Shown here: in pieces, positions 15,266-23,163 of the stretch
How the letters are laid out: every line of letters starts with the position of its first letter
How positions within the stretch are numbered: position 1 is the first letter of the stretch
NCBI GenBank assembly: GCA_946480295.1
Contig: CAMLIT010000006.1
Coordinates: forward strand, 4,303 to 68,302
Reading direction: 5' to 3'
Source of the DNA: an uncultured Gemmatimonadota bacterium
GTDB lineage: Bacteria; Gemmatimonadota; Gemmatimonadetes; Gemmatimonadales; Gemmatimonadaceae
Length of the DNA stretch: 64,000 bases
Made by a program: the position numbers and the translations under genes
Notes under the pieces: model-generated
Seen by the model: the letters and a program-made list of their open reading frames with translations, nothing else
Databases searched by the model: none
Told to the model about the DNA's origin: nothing

Positions 15266-16200
15266 TGTCTGGCGGCCTTCCGATGAAGGCCAGGGCTGAT
15301 GCGCGCTCGAAGGAGCGGCGCCGGGCCGACGCGCGAGCCGTCTTCCGCTTCGCCTGCCGGCTCCACTTCCTGCTGGTGCTCGCCGCCCCCGCGCTCGCGC
15401 AGCGGTCGCCCTCGCACGGGCCGCCGAGTCCCGCCGCGACGGTCCAGTGGTTCGTCGACACGCCCGGCCCTGCGTGGGTCAGTGGACGATCGCGTCACTT
15501 CGTCGTGCATCTCGAGCGTCCGGTGCGCGCCGGCACGGTGACACGCATGCTGGACAGCCTCGAGGCGGCGTGGACGAGCGCGGTCGATTTGTTGCAAGCG
15601 AACGTGGCCGACGAGCCGCGCGTCCAGGTCTTCGTCACCGCGTCGCGGACGCGATTCGCGCCGGTGGTCGATGCGCAGGCCAGGGGACTCACGACGCGCC
15701 TGCCGGACGGCACGGACGTGACGATACTCGTGCGCAACGATTCGGTGCGGGCCCATACCCGGCACGAGGTCATGCACGTCGTCTCCTTTCGCGCGTGGGG
15801 CGTTCCGGGAGCATCCCGCGCCTGGCTGAGCGAGGGACTGGCGACGTTCGCCGATGGCAGGTGTCAGGGGACCACGATCGTCGCGGTCGGTCGGGATCTC
15901 CTCGCGAGTCGGCCGCGCTTCACCGCCGCGGAGCTCCTGGCGGGGTTCACGCCGCTCTGGCGGTCGGAGCGCGGAGCGGCGTACGTGCTCGCGGGGACGT
16001 TCGTGGGCTATCTGTGGGCCGCTCGCGGCCGGGATGGCGTCCACCGCCTCTGGCGAGGGGTGGACACGCTCACCGACGCCGGCATCCTGCCTGGGACCGC
16101 CGGCAATCTCACTGTGGGCTGGCGCGCCTACGTGCAGGAGAGAGCGGGAGGGACACCGGGCCTCACGCCAGCGGCGTTCGAGCGAGCGGCGTGCGGCTAG
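15265..16200 (+). CDS. Secreted gluzincin metallopeptidase (peptidase MA type)
   Basis: 311 residues; the ATG at 15265 overlaps the upstream stop and precedes a long basic n-region and signal sequence (FACRLHFLLVLAAPALAQ). The zinc site is complete: His167-Glu168-x-x-His171 in TRHEVMHVV and Glu190 in WLSEGLATFAD, giving HExxH-18-E as in M1-like/MA peptidases. Flanking strands ADEPRVQVFVTASRTRF and GTDVTILVRND fit the MA_2 fold. Predicted periplasmic or secreted peptidase of unknown substrate. The earlier in-frame start at 15205 lies inside the YcxB gene and is not needed. Confidence 0.8.
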   Translation: MSGGLPMKARADARSKERRRADARAVFRFACRLHFLLVLAAPALAQRSPSHGPPSPAATVQWFVDTPGPAWVSGRSRHFVVHLERPVRAGTVTRMLDSLEAAWTSAVDLLQANVADEPRVQVFVTASRTRFAPVVDAQARGLTTRLPDGTDVTILVRNDSVRAHTRHEVMHVVSFRAWGVPGASRAWLSEGLATFADGRCQGTTIVAVGRDLLASRPRFTAAELLAGFTPLWRSERGAAYVLAGTFVGYLWAARGRDGVHRLWRGVDTLTDAGILPGTAGNLTVGWRAYVQERAGGTPGLTPAAFERAACG

Positions 16201-16347
16201 CTTGCACGACCGCTCGCGCCGCACGTCGACTCGCGCCTTGCGCCCGCCGCGCCCCCCGCTGATTCATTCGTTGGCCGCTCGTCGCTGCTCCCGCGCGACG
16301 CCACGCCCTCTCCCGCCTCACTCGTCCCGCCTCCCGGAGCCCCCACC

Positions 16348-17061
16348 GTGATCGCGCGTCCCCCCGCCGCCGTCGTCTGCGACATGGACGGACTGCTCGT
16401 CGACAGCGAGCGCCTCGAGCGCCGCGTCTGGCAGGCGGTCGCCACCGACCACGGGGTCGAGCTGTCGGACGAGCGCTTCCAGTCGTTCGTCGGCCACAGC
16501 TGGGACGAGTGCCAGCGGATGCTGCTCGACTTCTTCGGCGACGGCTTCGACACGCTGGCGTTCCGCTCCACCTGCCACGAGCGCATGCGCGCGATCGTGG
16601 ACGCCGAGGGGGTGCCGCTCCGCCCGGGCGCGCGCGAGTGGCTGGCGTTCGTCGCCGAGCTCGGGATCCCGCTCGGGCTCGCGACGTCGAGCGGCCCGGC
16701 GTTCGTGCGCGAGCGGCTCGGCGACCTGCTCCCCGCCTTCGCCGCGGTGGCGACGCGCGCCGACGTGGCGCGCGGGAAGCCGCACCCGGACCTGTATCTC
16801 GAGGCGGCCGCGCGCCTCGGCATCGCCCCCGAGGTCTGTCTCGCCGTCGAGGACTCGCCGACGGGGGCGCGGGCGGCGATCGCCGCGGGGATGCCGGTGG
16901 TGCTCGTCCCGGATCTGGTGCCGCCGCCCGCGGAAGTCGCGAGCCTCACGGCGGGGGTGTACGACTCGCTGCACGCCGTGCGCGAGGCGGCGGCGCGCTC
17001 GTGGGGGGCGGAATCGCGGCTCGTCAGGCGGCACGACGCGACGTATATTCGCCGCGCCTGA
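16348..17061 (+). CDS. HAD-superfamily phosphatase, beta-phosphoglucomutase-like
   Basis: 237 residues. All four HAD motifs are present: VVCDMDGLLVDSE with nucleophile Asp12 and Asp14, the ATSS motif II, the GKPHPD motif III lysine, and AVEDSPTGARAA motif IV. The helical cap between residues 20 and 90 identifies subfamily IA, the group of beta-phosphoglucomutases, phosphoglycolate phosphatases and sugar-phosphatases. It begins at GTG (16348). Substrate is probably a small phosphorylated sugar. Sits alone between the peptidase and a secreted protein. Confidence 0.9.
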   Translation: MIARPPAAVVCDMDGLLVDSERLERRVWQAVATDHGVELSDERFQSFVGHSWDECQRMLLDFFGDGFDTLAFRSTCHERMRAIVDAEGVPLRPGAREWLAFVAELGIPLGLATSSGPAFVRERLGDLLPAFAAVATRADVARGKPHPDLYLEAAARLGIAPEVCLAVEDSPTGARAAIAAGMPVVLVPDLVPPPAEVASLTAGVYDSLHAVREAAARSWGAESRLVRRHDATYIRRA

Positions 17062-17136
17062 CGGGCGCCGCTGCCGACGCCCGCCCCCGCGCGTCGCGCG
17101 CTGCTCGTCCCCTTTGACCAGACCACGGTGCCTTCC

Positions 17137-17712
17137 ATGCCGCGCACGATCCGGCGTGCCCTCCTCGTCGTGCTTCTCGCGCTGCCGCTCGGAACCATGT
17201 CTCTCGCGGCGCAGCGGCCGACGCCCGCCGCCGTACCGCCGGAGTCGATCGCCACGCGATACGCTGCCGCGATGAAGGCGGGCGACTGGAACGCGATCGC
17301 GCGCCTGATGCATCCGGCGGCGATCGCGCAGTTCCGGAGCCTGTTCATGCCGATCGTCGCCGCGGACACCAGCGGACAGGCCGCGCAGGCGCTCTTCGGC
17401 GTCGCCAACGCGGCGGAGCTCGCGAAGCTCCCGGACGCCGAGATGTTCGCGCGGCTCTTCCATACGCTCACCGCGCAGCAGCCCGGGTTCCAGGAGGCGA
17501 TGAACGGCGCCACGATGACGGTGCTCGGCCACGTCGCCGAGGGGCCCGACGTCGCCCACGTCGTGTACCGGATGCACATGCAGGTGGACTCCATCTCCGT
17601 CGACAAGACGGAAGTCCTCAGCATGCGGCGCAACGGCTCGACGTGGGGCGTCATGCTCTCGGCGGACTTCCAGGGGCTCGCCGCGGCGCTGAAGCGGCGC
17701 GCCGGCAGCTGA
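17137..17712 (+). CDS. Secreted NTF2-like protein of unknown function
   Basis: 191 residues counted from the ATG at 17137; a GTG nine bases upstream is an equally usable start. A signal peptide (RRALLVVLLALPLGTMSLAAQ) is followed by SIATRYAAAMKAGDWNAIARLMHPAA, an NTF2/SnoaL-type first helix pair, and a later beta part ending RMHMQVDSISVDKTEVL and STWGVMLSADFQG. A periplasmic NTF2-fold role is probable. The stop lies 17 bases before the PQQ dehydrogenase gene, so the two may form one transcription unit. Confidence 0.72.
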   Translation: MPRTIRRALLVVLLALPLGTMSLAAQRPTPAAVPPESIATRYAAAMKAGDWNAIARLMHPAAIAQFRSLFMPIVAADTSGQAAQALFGVANAAELAKLPDAEMFARLFHTLTAQQPGFQEAMNGATMTVLGHVAEGPDVAHVVYRMHMQVDSISVDKTEVLSMRRNGSTWGVMLSADFQGLAAALKRRAGS

Positions 17713-17729
17713 CGCGCGCCATCGGCCGC

Positions 17730-19871
17730 ATGGCTCGCGCGAAGCGGTGGCGGCGACTCGGCGCGGCGCTCGCCGCGCTCCTCGTCGTCGCGGCGTGCGC
17801 GGCGCCGGATCCGCCGCCAGACGACTGGCGCGTCACCGGCGGCGAGCCGGGGAACTCCCGCTACTCGCCCCTGGCGCAGATCGATCGGGACAACGTCGCT
17901 CGGCTCCGCGTGGCGTGGACCTTTCACAGCGGCGACCTGCCCCCCGACGGCCATGGTGAGATCCAGGCGACGCCGATCGTCGTGGACGGCGTGCTGTACA
18001 CGACGACGCCGGCGCTCGCGGTGGTCGCGCTCCGCGCCGACCGCGGGACGCTGCTGTGGCGCTTCGATCCGTTCGCCAGGGGCAGGCGCGAGTCGCACGT
18101 CAATCGCGGCGTCGTCTACTGGGCCGACGGCAACGACCGGCGCATCCTCTTCACGGCGGGGCGCCGCCTCTGGGCGCTGGATGCGCGCACGGGCACGCCG
18201 GTGCGCAGCTTCGGCGATTCCGGCTCGGTGGATCTCGCCGCCGGGCTGTCGCGCGACATCGGCGACGCGTACCTCGTGGCGACGAGCCCGGGCGTCGTCT
18301 ACAAGGACCTGCTCATCCAGGGCACGCGCGTCGGCGAGGGGGAGGGCTCGGCGCCGGGCGACGTGCGCGCGTACGACGTGCGCACGGGAGCGATCCGCTG
18401 GACCTTCCACACGATCCCGCACCCGGGCGAGTTCGGCTACGACACGTGGCCCGCCGGCGCATGGAAGACGGCGGGGGGCGCCAACTCGTGGCCGGGGATG
18501 GCGGTGGACGTGAAGCGCGGGATCGTCTACGTGCCCACGGGATCGGCGACGCCGGACTTCTACGGCGGCGACCGCGCCGGCGCGGACCTGTTCGCGAACA
18601 CGCTCCTCGCGCTCGACGCGGCGACGGGCAGGCGGCTCTGGCACTACCAGACGGTGCACCACGACCTCTGGGACCGCGATCTCCCCGCGGCGCCGAACCT
18701 CGTCACGGTGACGCGCGGCTCGTCGCGCATCGACGCCGTCGCGCAGATCGCGAAGAGCGGGTTCGTGTTCCTCTTCGACCGCCAGACGGGGCGGCCGCTC
18801 TTTCCGATCGAGGAGCGTCGCGTGCCGGCGTCGGACCTGAATGGCGAGCACGCGTGGCCGACGCAGCCCTCTCCCCTGAAGCCCGCGCCCTTCGTGCGGC
18901 AGTCGATGACCGAGGGCGATCTCGCCGAGCTGTCCCCGGCGGCGCACGCGGCGGCGCTGAAGCGCTTCCACACGCTGACGCCGGACTCGCTCTTCATGCC
19001 GCCGAGCCGCGAGGGGACGATCATCCTCCCCGGCTTCGACGGCGGCGGCGAGTGGGGGGGCGCGGCGGTGGACCCGGCGAGCGCGGTGCTCTTCGTCAAC
19101 GCGAGCGACGTCCCGTGGATCGCGGCGATGCGCGAGGTCGTGAAGGTGCCGCCGTCGGCGACGCCACGCTCCGGGGCGGCGCTCTATTCGACGGTCTGCG
19201 CCAGCTGCCACGGCATGGATCGCCGCGGTCGCGACCGCGCGCCGTCGCTCGTGGATGTCCGCGCGCGGCTGTCGGCGGACCAGGTGCGGCAGGTGATCGA
19301 GCGTGGGCGCGGCTTCATGCCCTCCTTCGCCGGGTTGAGCGAGGCGGAGCAGCGCGCGCTGATCGCGTACCTGGGCTACACCCTCCCCGCGCGCGACACG
19401 TCTCGTTTGGCGCGGCGGGCGCCGGCGAGCACGGTGGCCGCGAAGGCGCCATACGAGTTCGTCGGCTACGAGCGGTGGCGCGACTCGAGCGGCTATCCGG
19501 TCATCGAGCCGCCCTGGGGGACGCTCAGCGCGATCGACCTCAACACCGGCGAGTACCGCTGGCACATCCCCCTCGGCGATCACGAGGAGCTGGCCGCGCG
19601 CGGGATGCACGACACGGGTACGGAGCAGTACGGCGGCCCGATCGTCACCGCGGGTGGGCTGGTGTTCATCGCCGCGACGCAGGACGCGAAGTTCCGCGCC
19701 TTCGACGAGCGCACGGGGAAGCTGCTCTGGGAGACGACGCTCCCCGCGCCGGGCTACGCGACGCCGAGCACGTACGAGGTGAACGGCAGGCAGTACGTCG
19801 TCATCGCCGCCGGCGGGGGGAAGCTCGGGTCGACGTCGAGCGACACGTACGTCGCGTACGCGCTGCCGTAG
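17730..19871 (+). CDS. PQQ-dependent dehydrogenase lipoprotein with internal cytochrome c domain
   Basis: 713 residues. A lipoprotein signal ends LVVAAC. An eight-bladed PQQ propeller follows, with PQQ-enzyme repeats such as DDWRVTGGEPGNSRYSPL, NRGVVYWADG and LVTVTRGSSR. A single haem c domain is spliced between late blades: Cys490-Ala-Ser-Cys493-His494 with a distal Met in GRGFMPSFAG. After it the propeller resumes (WGTLSAIDLNTGEYRWHIPL, ATPSTYEVNGRQYVVIAAGGGK). This arrangement is that of soluble/membrane-anchored glucose or alditol dehydrogenases that pass electrons to the respiratory chain. The sugar or alcohol oxidised is unknown. PQQ synthesis genes are not in the window. Confidence 0.9.
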   Translation: MARAKRWRRLGAALAALLVVAACAAPDPPPDDWRVTGGEPGNSRYSPLAQIDRDNVARLRVAWTFHSGDLPPDGHGEIQATPIVVDGVLYTTTPALAVVALRADRGTLLWRFDPFARGRRESHVNRGVVYWADGNDRRILFTAGRRLWALDARTGTPVRSFGDSGSVDLAAGLSRDIGDAYLVATSPGVVYKDLLIQGTRVGEGEGSAPGDVRAYDVRTGAIRWTFHTIPHPGEFGYDTWPAGAWKTAGGANSWPGMAVDVKRGIVYVPTGSATPDFYGGDRAGADLFANTLLALDAATGRRLWHYQTVHHDLWDRDLPAAPNLVTVTRGSSRIDAVAQIAKSGFVFLFDRQTGRPLFPIEERRVPASDLNGEHAWPTQPSPLKPAPFVRQSMTEGDLAELSPAAHAAALKRFHTLTPDSLFMPPSREGTIILPGFDGGGEWGGAAVDPASAVLFVNASDVPWIAAMREVVKVPPSATPRSGAALYSTVCASCHGMDRRGRDRAPSLVDVRARLSADQVRQVIERGRGFMPSFAGLSEAEQRALIAYLGYTLPARDTSRLARRAPASTVAAKAPYEFVGYERWRDSSGYPVIEPPWGTLSAIDLNTGEYRWHIPLGDHEELAARGMHDTGTEQYGGPIVTAGGLVFIAATQDAKFRAFDERTGKLLWETTLPAPGYATPSTYEVNGRQYVVIAAGGGKLGSTSSDTYVAYALP

Positions 19872-19982
19872 CGCGCACGGGCGGGGCCCGCCGGGGCGGC
19901 GCCGCCTCCCCCAATCGTCCGATGGTGAGCGGTGCCGCCCGCGCGGTACCCTGCATGCGAGTCGGACAGCATCGGGGTACAC

Positions 19983-20918
19983 ATGGCACAGGATCGGGAA
20001 GTCGGCACGCTCGCCGAACTGTCGGCGCAGCTCGCGGCCGCCGTGGAGCGCGCGGCATCGTCCATCGTCTCCATCCACGCGCGGCGGCGCATCCCGTCGA
20101 GCGGCGTCGTCTGGCGCGACGACATCGTCGTCTCGGCGAGTCACACGGTGCGGCGCGATGGCGACGTGCCGGTGGTGCTCCCGGGCGGCGAGCGGGTCAC
20201 CGCGCGCGTCGTCGGCCGCGACGCCGGGACCGATCTCGTCGCAATGCGCCTGTCGACGACGGCGGCCGCCGCGGCGCCGAGGGCGACGACCGCCGACGCG
20301 CGGGTCGGCGCGCTCGTCCTCGCCGTCGGGCGACCCGGGCGCGACGTGTCGGCGAGCTTCGGCATCGTGAGCGCGGTGACGCGCGGCTGGCGCACGGAGC
20401 AGGGCCGGCGGCTCGACGGCCTCCTGCGCCTCGACGTCGCGGTCTACGACGGCTTCTCCGGCGGGCCGCTGGTGGATGCGTCGGGCGCCGTGCTCGGCAT
20501 CGACAACTCGGCGCTGGCGCGCGGCGGGGCGATGGCGCTCCCGGCGCGGATCGTCGACGAGGTGGTCGACGAATTGCTGCAGCGCGGGCACGTGCGGCGG
20601 CCGTTCATCGGCGTGGCCGTGCACCCGGTCGCGTTAGGCGCGGCCGCCGTGCAGCGGCACGGGCTCGGCGGCGACGCCGGGCTGGTGGTGCTGTCGATCG
20701 CCGACGGGTCGCCCGCCGAGCGAGCGGGCCTCCTGCTCGGCGACGTGCTGGTCGCCGCCGACGGGCGCGCGCTCGGCGGCCCGGTGGATCTGCTCGACGC
20801 GCTGGCGTCGTCGCGCGAGGGGCAGCCGGTGGAACTGACGTACCTGCGCGCCGGCGAGGTACGGCGCGCGTCCATCGTGCCGGTGGATCGCGAGGCCGGC
20901 GGAGGGAAGGGATCATGA
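19983..20918 (+). CDS. Trypsin-like serine protease with PDZ domain (S1C/HtrA type)
   Basis: 311 residues, no signal peptide. The triad is His54 (SASHTV), Asp84 (AGTDLVAM) and Ser159 (GFSGGPL). Residues about 215-300 form a PDZ domain (GLVVLSIADGSPAERAGLLLGDVLVAADG). The protease domain lacks a trans-membrane or export sequence, unlike DegP/DegS, so it would act in the cytoplasm unless anchored through partners. ATGA overlaps the second protease gene; a LuxR regulator follows, suggesting a protease-regulator operon. A GTG at 19932 would add 17 residues but no signal peptide. Confidence 0.85.
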   Translation: MAQDREVGTLAELSAQLAAAVERAASSIVSIHARRRIPSSGVVWRDDIVVSASHTVRRDGDVPVVLPGGERVTARVVGRDAGTDLVAMRLSTTAAAAAPRATTADARVGALVLAVGRPGRDVSASFGIVSAVTRGWRTEQGRRLDGLLRLDVAVYDGFSGGPLVDASGAVLGIDNSALARGGAMALPARIVDEVVDELLQRGHVRRPFIGVAVHPVALGAAAVQRHGLGGDAGLVVLSIADGSPAERAGLLLGDVLVAADGRALGGPVDLLDALASSREGQPVELTYLRAGEVRRASIVPVDREAGGGKGS

Positions 20919-21526
20919 GCGGCACGGCCGGGGCAGCGCGCCAGCTGTCGGGGGCCGCGTCCGATCTCGCCGCCCGCGTCAGGCGCGCGGTGGTCGAGGT
21001 GCGCAGCGGCGACGCGGGGAGCGGCGCCGGAATCATCTGGGGGACGTCCGGGTTGGTGGTGACGAACGCGCATTGCGTGCACGAGCGCGCGGGGGGGCCG
21101 CTGCGCGTCGCGGTGGACGACCGGAGCCACGCCACGCAGGCGATCGCGTTCGATCGGCGGCACGACCTGGCGCTGCTGGCGGCCCCGCCCTCGGTCGCGG
21201 CGGCCGCGGCGGCGCTGGAGCTGCGCGAGCCGGAGACGCTGCGGGCGGGCGAGCTGCTCTTCGCGCTCGGGCACCCGTACGGCGTCCACGACTCGCTGGC
21301 GATGGGCGTGCTGCACGCGGTGGCGCGTGACGCCGAGCGCGGCGCGCCGCGGTGGATCGTCGCCGACGTGCGGCTCGCGCCGGGAAACTCGGGCGGCCCG
21401 CTGGTGGACGCGGAGGGACGGCTGGTGGGGATCAACAGCATGATCGTGAACGGACTCGGTGTGGCGGTGCCGGCGAGCCTCGCGCGGCGCTTCGTCGACT
21501 ACGTGCTGGCCCGGCGGGCGGCCTGA
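20915..21526 (+). CDS. Second trypsin-like serine protease, PDZ-less
   Basis: 203 residues. The triad is His53 (VTNAHCV), Asp84 (RRHDLALL) and Ser159 (PGNSGGPL). It is the protease half only, without a PDZ domain or signal peptide. ATGA overlap with the upstream protease gives translational coupling. Pairs of a PDZ-containing and a bare protease could form a hetero-oligomer or act on each other; the family gives no precedent I can name. Conserved sequence around GHPYGVHDSLAMGV and the substrate strand LVGINSMIVNGLGVAVP look intact, so an active enzyme is likely. Confidence 0.85.
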   Translation: MSGTAGAARQLSGAASDLAARVRRAVVEVRSGDAGSGAGIIWGTSGLVVTNAHCVHERAGGPLRVAVDDRSHATQAIAFDRRHDLALLAAPPSVAAAAAALELREPETLRAGELLFALGHPYGVHDSLAMGVLHAVARDAERGAPRWIVADVRLAPGNSGGPLVDAEGRLVGINSMIVNGLGVAVPASLARRFVDYVLARRAA

Positions 21527-21541
21527 CGCCGTCGCCGGCCG

Positions 21542-21946
21542 ATGATGCGCATCGCGATCGTCGCCGCCTCCGAGGAGCTGCGCGCGCGGCTGGCCGCGGC
21601 CCTGCGGACGGACGCGTCGTTCGAGGTCGTCGCGACCGCCGCGTCAGTGGATGACGTCGGTGCGGGCGCCGAGGTCGTGCTCGTGGCGCGCGCCCCACGC
21701 GCGGCGGCGACGGCGAGCGCGGCCCCGCGCGAGGATGGCACCATGCGCGCGGCGCTCACCAACCGCGAGCGCGAGATCCTCGCCCTGCTCGCCGACGGCC
21801 TGGGCAACAAGCAGATCGCGGCGCGCCTCGGGATCTCGGCGAACACCGTGAAGACCCATCTCGAGCTGCTGTTCGAGAAGCTGGCGGTGTCGTCGCGCGC
21901 CGAGGCGGTCGCCGCCGGGGTGAAGGGCGGGCTGCTGCTGCTGTAG
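21542..21946 (+). CDS. LuxR-family regulator with degenerate, shortened receiver
   Basis: 134 residues. The N-terminal 60 residues look like the start of a response-regulator receiver (MRIAIVAASEELRARLAAAL), but the phosphoacceptor Asp position reads EVVLVARAP and the domain then breaks off into an Ala-rich linker. Residues 72-130 are a complete GerE-type HTH (TNREREILALLADGLGNKQIAARLGIS, NTVKTHLELLFEKL). So it binds DNA but is unlikely to be controlled by phosphorylation. It follows the two proteases by 15 bases; degradation by them or sensing by protein contact are possible regulatory routes, which is inference. Confidence 0.82.
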   Translation: MMRIAIVAASEELRARLAAALRTDASFEVVATAASVDDVGAGAEVVLVARAPRAAATASAAPREDGTMRAALTNREREILALLADGLGNKQIAARLGISANTVKTHLELLFEKLAVSSRAEAVAAGVKGGLLLL

Positions 21947-21974
21947 CGCGCCTCGTCAGGCACGCGTTGCGGAG

Positions 21975-21994
21975 GGGCGCCTCGTCAGGCGCCC
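21975..21994 (-). terminator. Hairpin at the 3' ends of convergent genes
   Basis: A perfect 8-bp stem with the tetraloop CGTC (GGGCGCCT, CGTC, AGGCGCCC) covers the stop codon of the oxidoreductase gene and lies 28 bases after the LuxR gene stop. A T tract is absent. It may act as a bidirectional terminator, or be a short repeat-type hairpin; CTCGTCAGGC is also found just upstream at 21951-21960. Confidence 0.4.
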
Positions 21995-22998
21995 TGTCGC
22001 ACCGTCGCGAGCATCCGGTCCATGACCCACGACGTGCGTGCAGCGGTCTCGCCGGTGCTCGGCGATCGGCCGCGGCCGTTCAGCTCGTCCACCACGAGCT
22101 GGATCAGTGGCTGCTGGATGTGCGGCGGGTTGTCGATGGCGAACTCGCTCCGCGCCGTCGGCGTCTCCAGCACGATCGGCGAGGCGTCGAAGGTGACGTA
22201 CGAGATGCGTCCCCTGCTGCCGACGATCTCCGTGCGGTCCTGCTTCTCGAAGGTCGAGAAGCACCAGGTGCCGACGCCCTGCACGCCCGAGGCGAAGCGG
22301 AAGGCGCTGGTGACGATGTCCTCCGCCGGGTAGAGATGCGCCTGGTTCGACGCGATCGCGCGGACGTCGCAGATCGGCCCGAGGGCATCGTCGAGGAAGT
22401 CGAGCATGTGCGAGGCGAGATCGACGAACAGCCCGCCGCCCGCGATCTCCGGGCGCACCCGCCACGGGAGCGCGGCGGGATCGAGCACGTTCTTTCCCGC
22501 GGGCTCGCGGAGCGTGACGTTCACGAAGCGCACGTCGCCGATCGCGCCGGACCGGATCAGCTCCTTCACCTTGAGGAAGCGCGGCAGCGCGCGGCGGTAG
22601 TAGGCGACGAACAGGGGCACGCCGGCGGCGCGGCACGCGGCGATCATCGCCTCGCATTCCGCGTGGTTCAGCGCCATCGGCTTCTCGACGTACACCGGCT
22701 TGCCCGCCGCCGCGGCGCGCAGGGCGTACTCCATGTGCGACGAGGGTGGCGTGGCGACGTAGACGGCGTCGACCTCCGGATCGTGGATCAGCGCCTCCGC
22801 GTCGTCGTACCACTTCGGCACGCCGTGTCGCTCGGCGTAGTCGCGGGCGCGCGCGCCGTCGCGGCGCATCACGGCGATGAGGGCGGAGTCGCGGGCCTTC
22901 TGGAAGGCGGGGCCGCTCTTCACCTCGGTGACGTCGCCGCAGCCGATGATCCCCCAGCGGATGGTGCGGGAGGCGGAGGATGTGCCGGGGAGGGGCAT
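21985..22998 (-). CDS. Gfo/Idh/MocA-family oxidoreductase
   Basis: 337 residues with the ATG at 22998; the longer frame upstream is a shadow. The Rossmann motif is GIIGCGDV, followed by the family tail YVATPPSSHMEYALRAAAAGKPVYVEKPMALNHAEC with the EKP lysine. The C-terminal dimerisation/substrate domain contains GGGLFVDLASHMLDFLDDALG, where the Asp and His of the active site are expected. It oxidises a sugar or cyclitol with NAD(P); the substrate is not identifiable. The reverse-strand gene is divergent from the MFS gene, 165 bp apart; a common sugar substrate is possible. Confidence 0.9.
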   Translation of the reverse strand: MPLPGTSSASRTIRWGIIGCGDVTEVKSGPAFQKARDSALIAVMRRDGARARDYAERHGVPKWYDDAEALIHDPEVDAVYVATPPSSHMEYALRAAAAGKPVYVEKPMALNHAECEAMIAACRAAGVPLFVAYYRRALPRFLKVKELIRSGAIGDVRFVNVTLREPAGKNVLDPAALPWRVRPEIAGGGLFVDLASHMLDFLDDALGPICDVRAIASNQAHLYPAEDIVTSAFRFASGVQGVGTWCFSTFEKQDRTEIVGSRGRISYVTFDASPIVLETPTARSEFAIDNPPHIQQPLIQLVVDELNGRGRSPSTGETAARTSWVMDRMLATVRQGA

Positions 22999-23003
22999 GG
23001 CGG

Positions 23004-23058
23004 GCGGGAGGCGGGAGGCGGGAGGCGGAAAGCGGAAAGCGGAAAGCGGAAAGCGGCG
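23004..23058. repeat. Short tandem repeat tract between divergent genes
   Basis: Consecutive GGGAGGC units switch to GGAAAGC units (about three and four copies) in the divergent intergenic region just upstream of the oxidoreductase start. The same GGAGGCGGGAGGCGGG tract appears at 40696-40722 and, reverse-complemented, at 56783-56818. Slippage-prone; it could modify the spacing of the divergent promoters. Confidence 0.7.
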
Positions 23059-23163
23059 GCGCCGCCGCTGGCCGCCGGCCGGTCCGCACCATATGATAGC
23101 CGCTCGCCCCCGACCACGCCCCTGCCGCGCTGCGTCAGCCTGCCCTCCCGCCCCTGACCCCCC

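Noticed and set aside
16197..20624. A 1475-residue open frame on the minus strand spanning several forward genes
   Set aside because: It is an antisense shadow created by high GC and codon bias; the forward genes on the same DNA have clear domains, signal peptides and active sites.
22999..23060. CRISPR array in the repeat tract
   Set aside because: Units are 7-8 bases with no spacers; it is a simple tandem repeat. No cas genes occur in the window.
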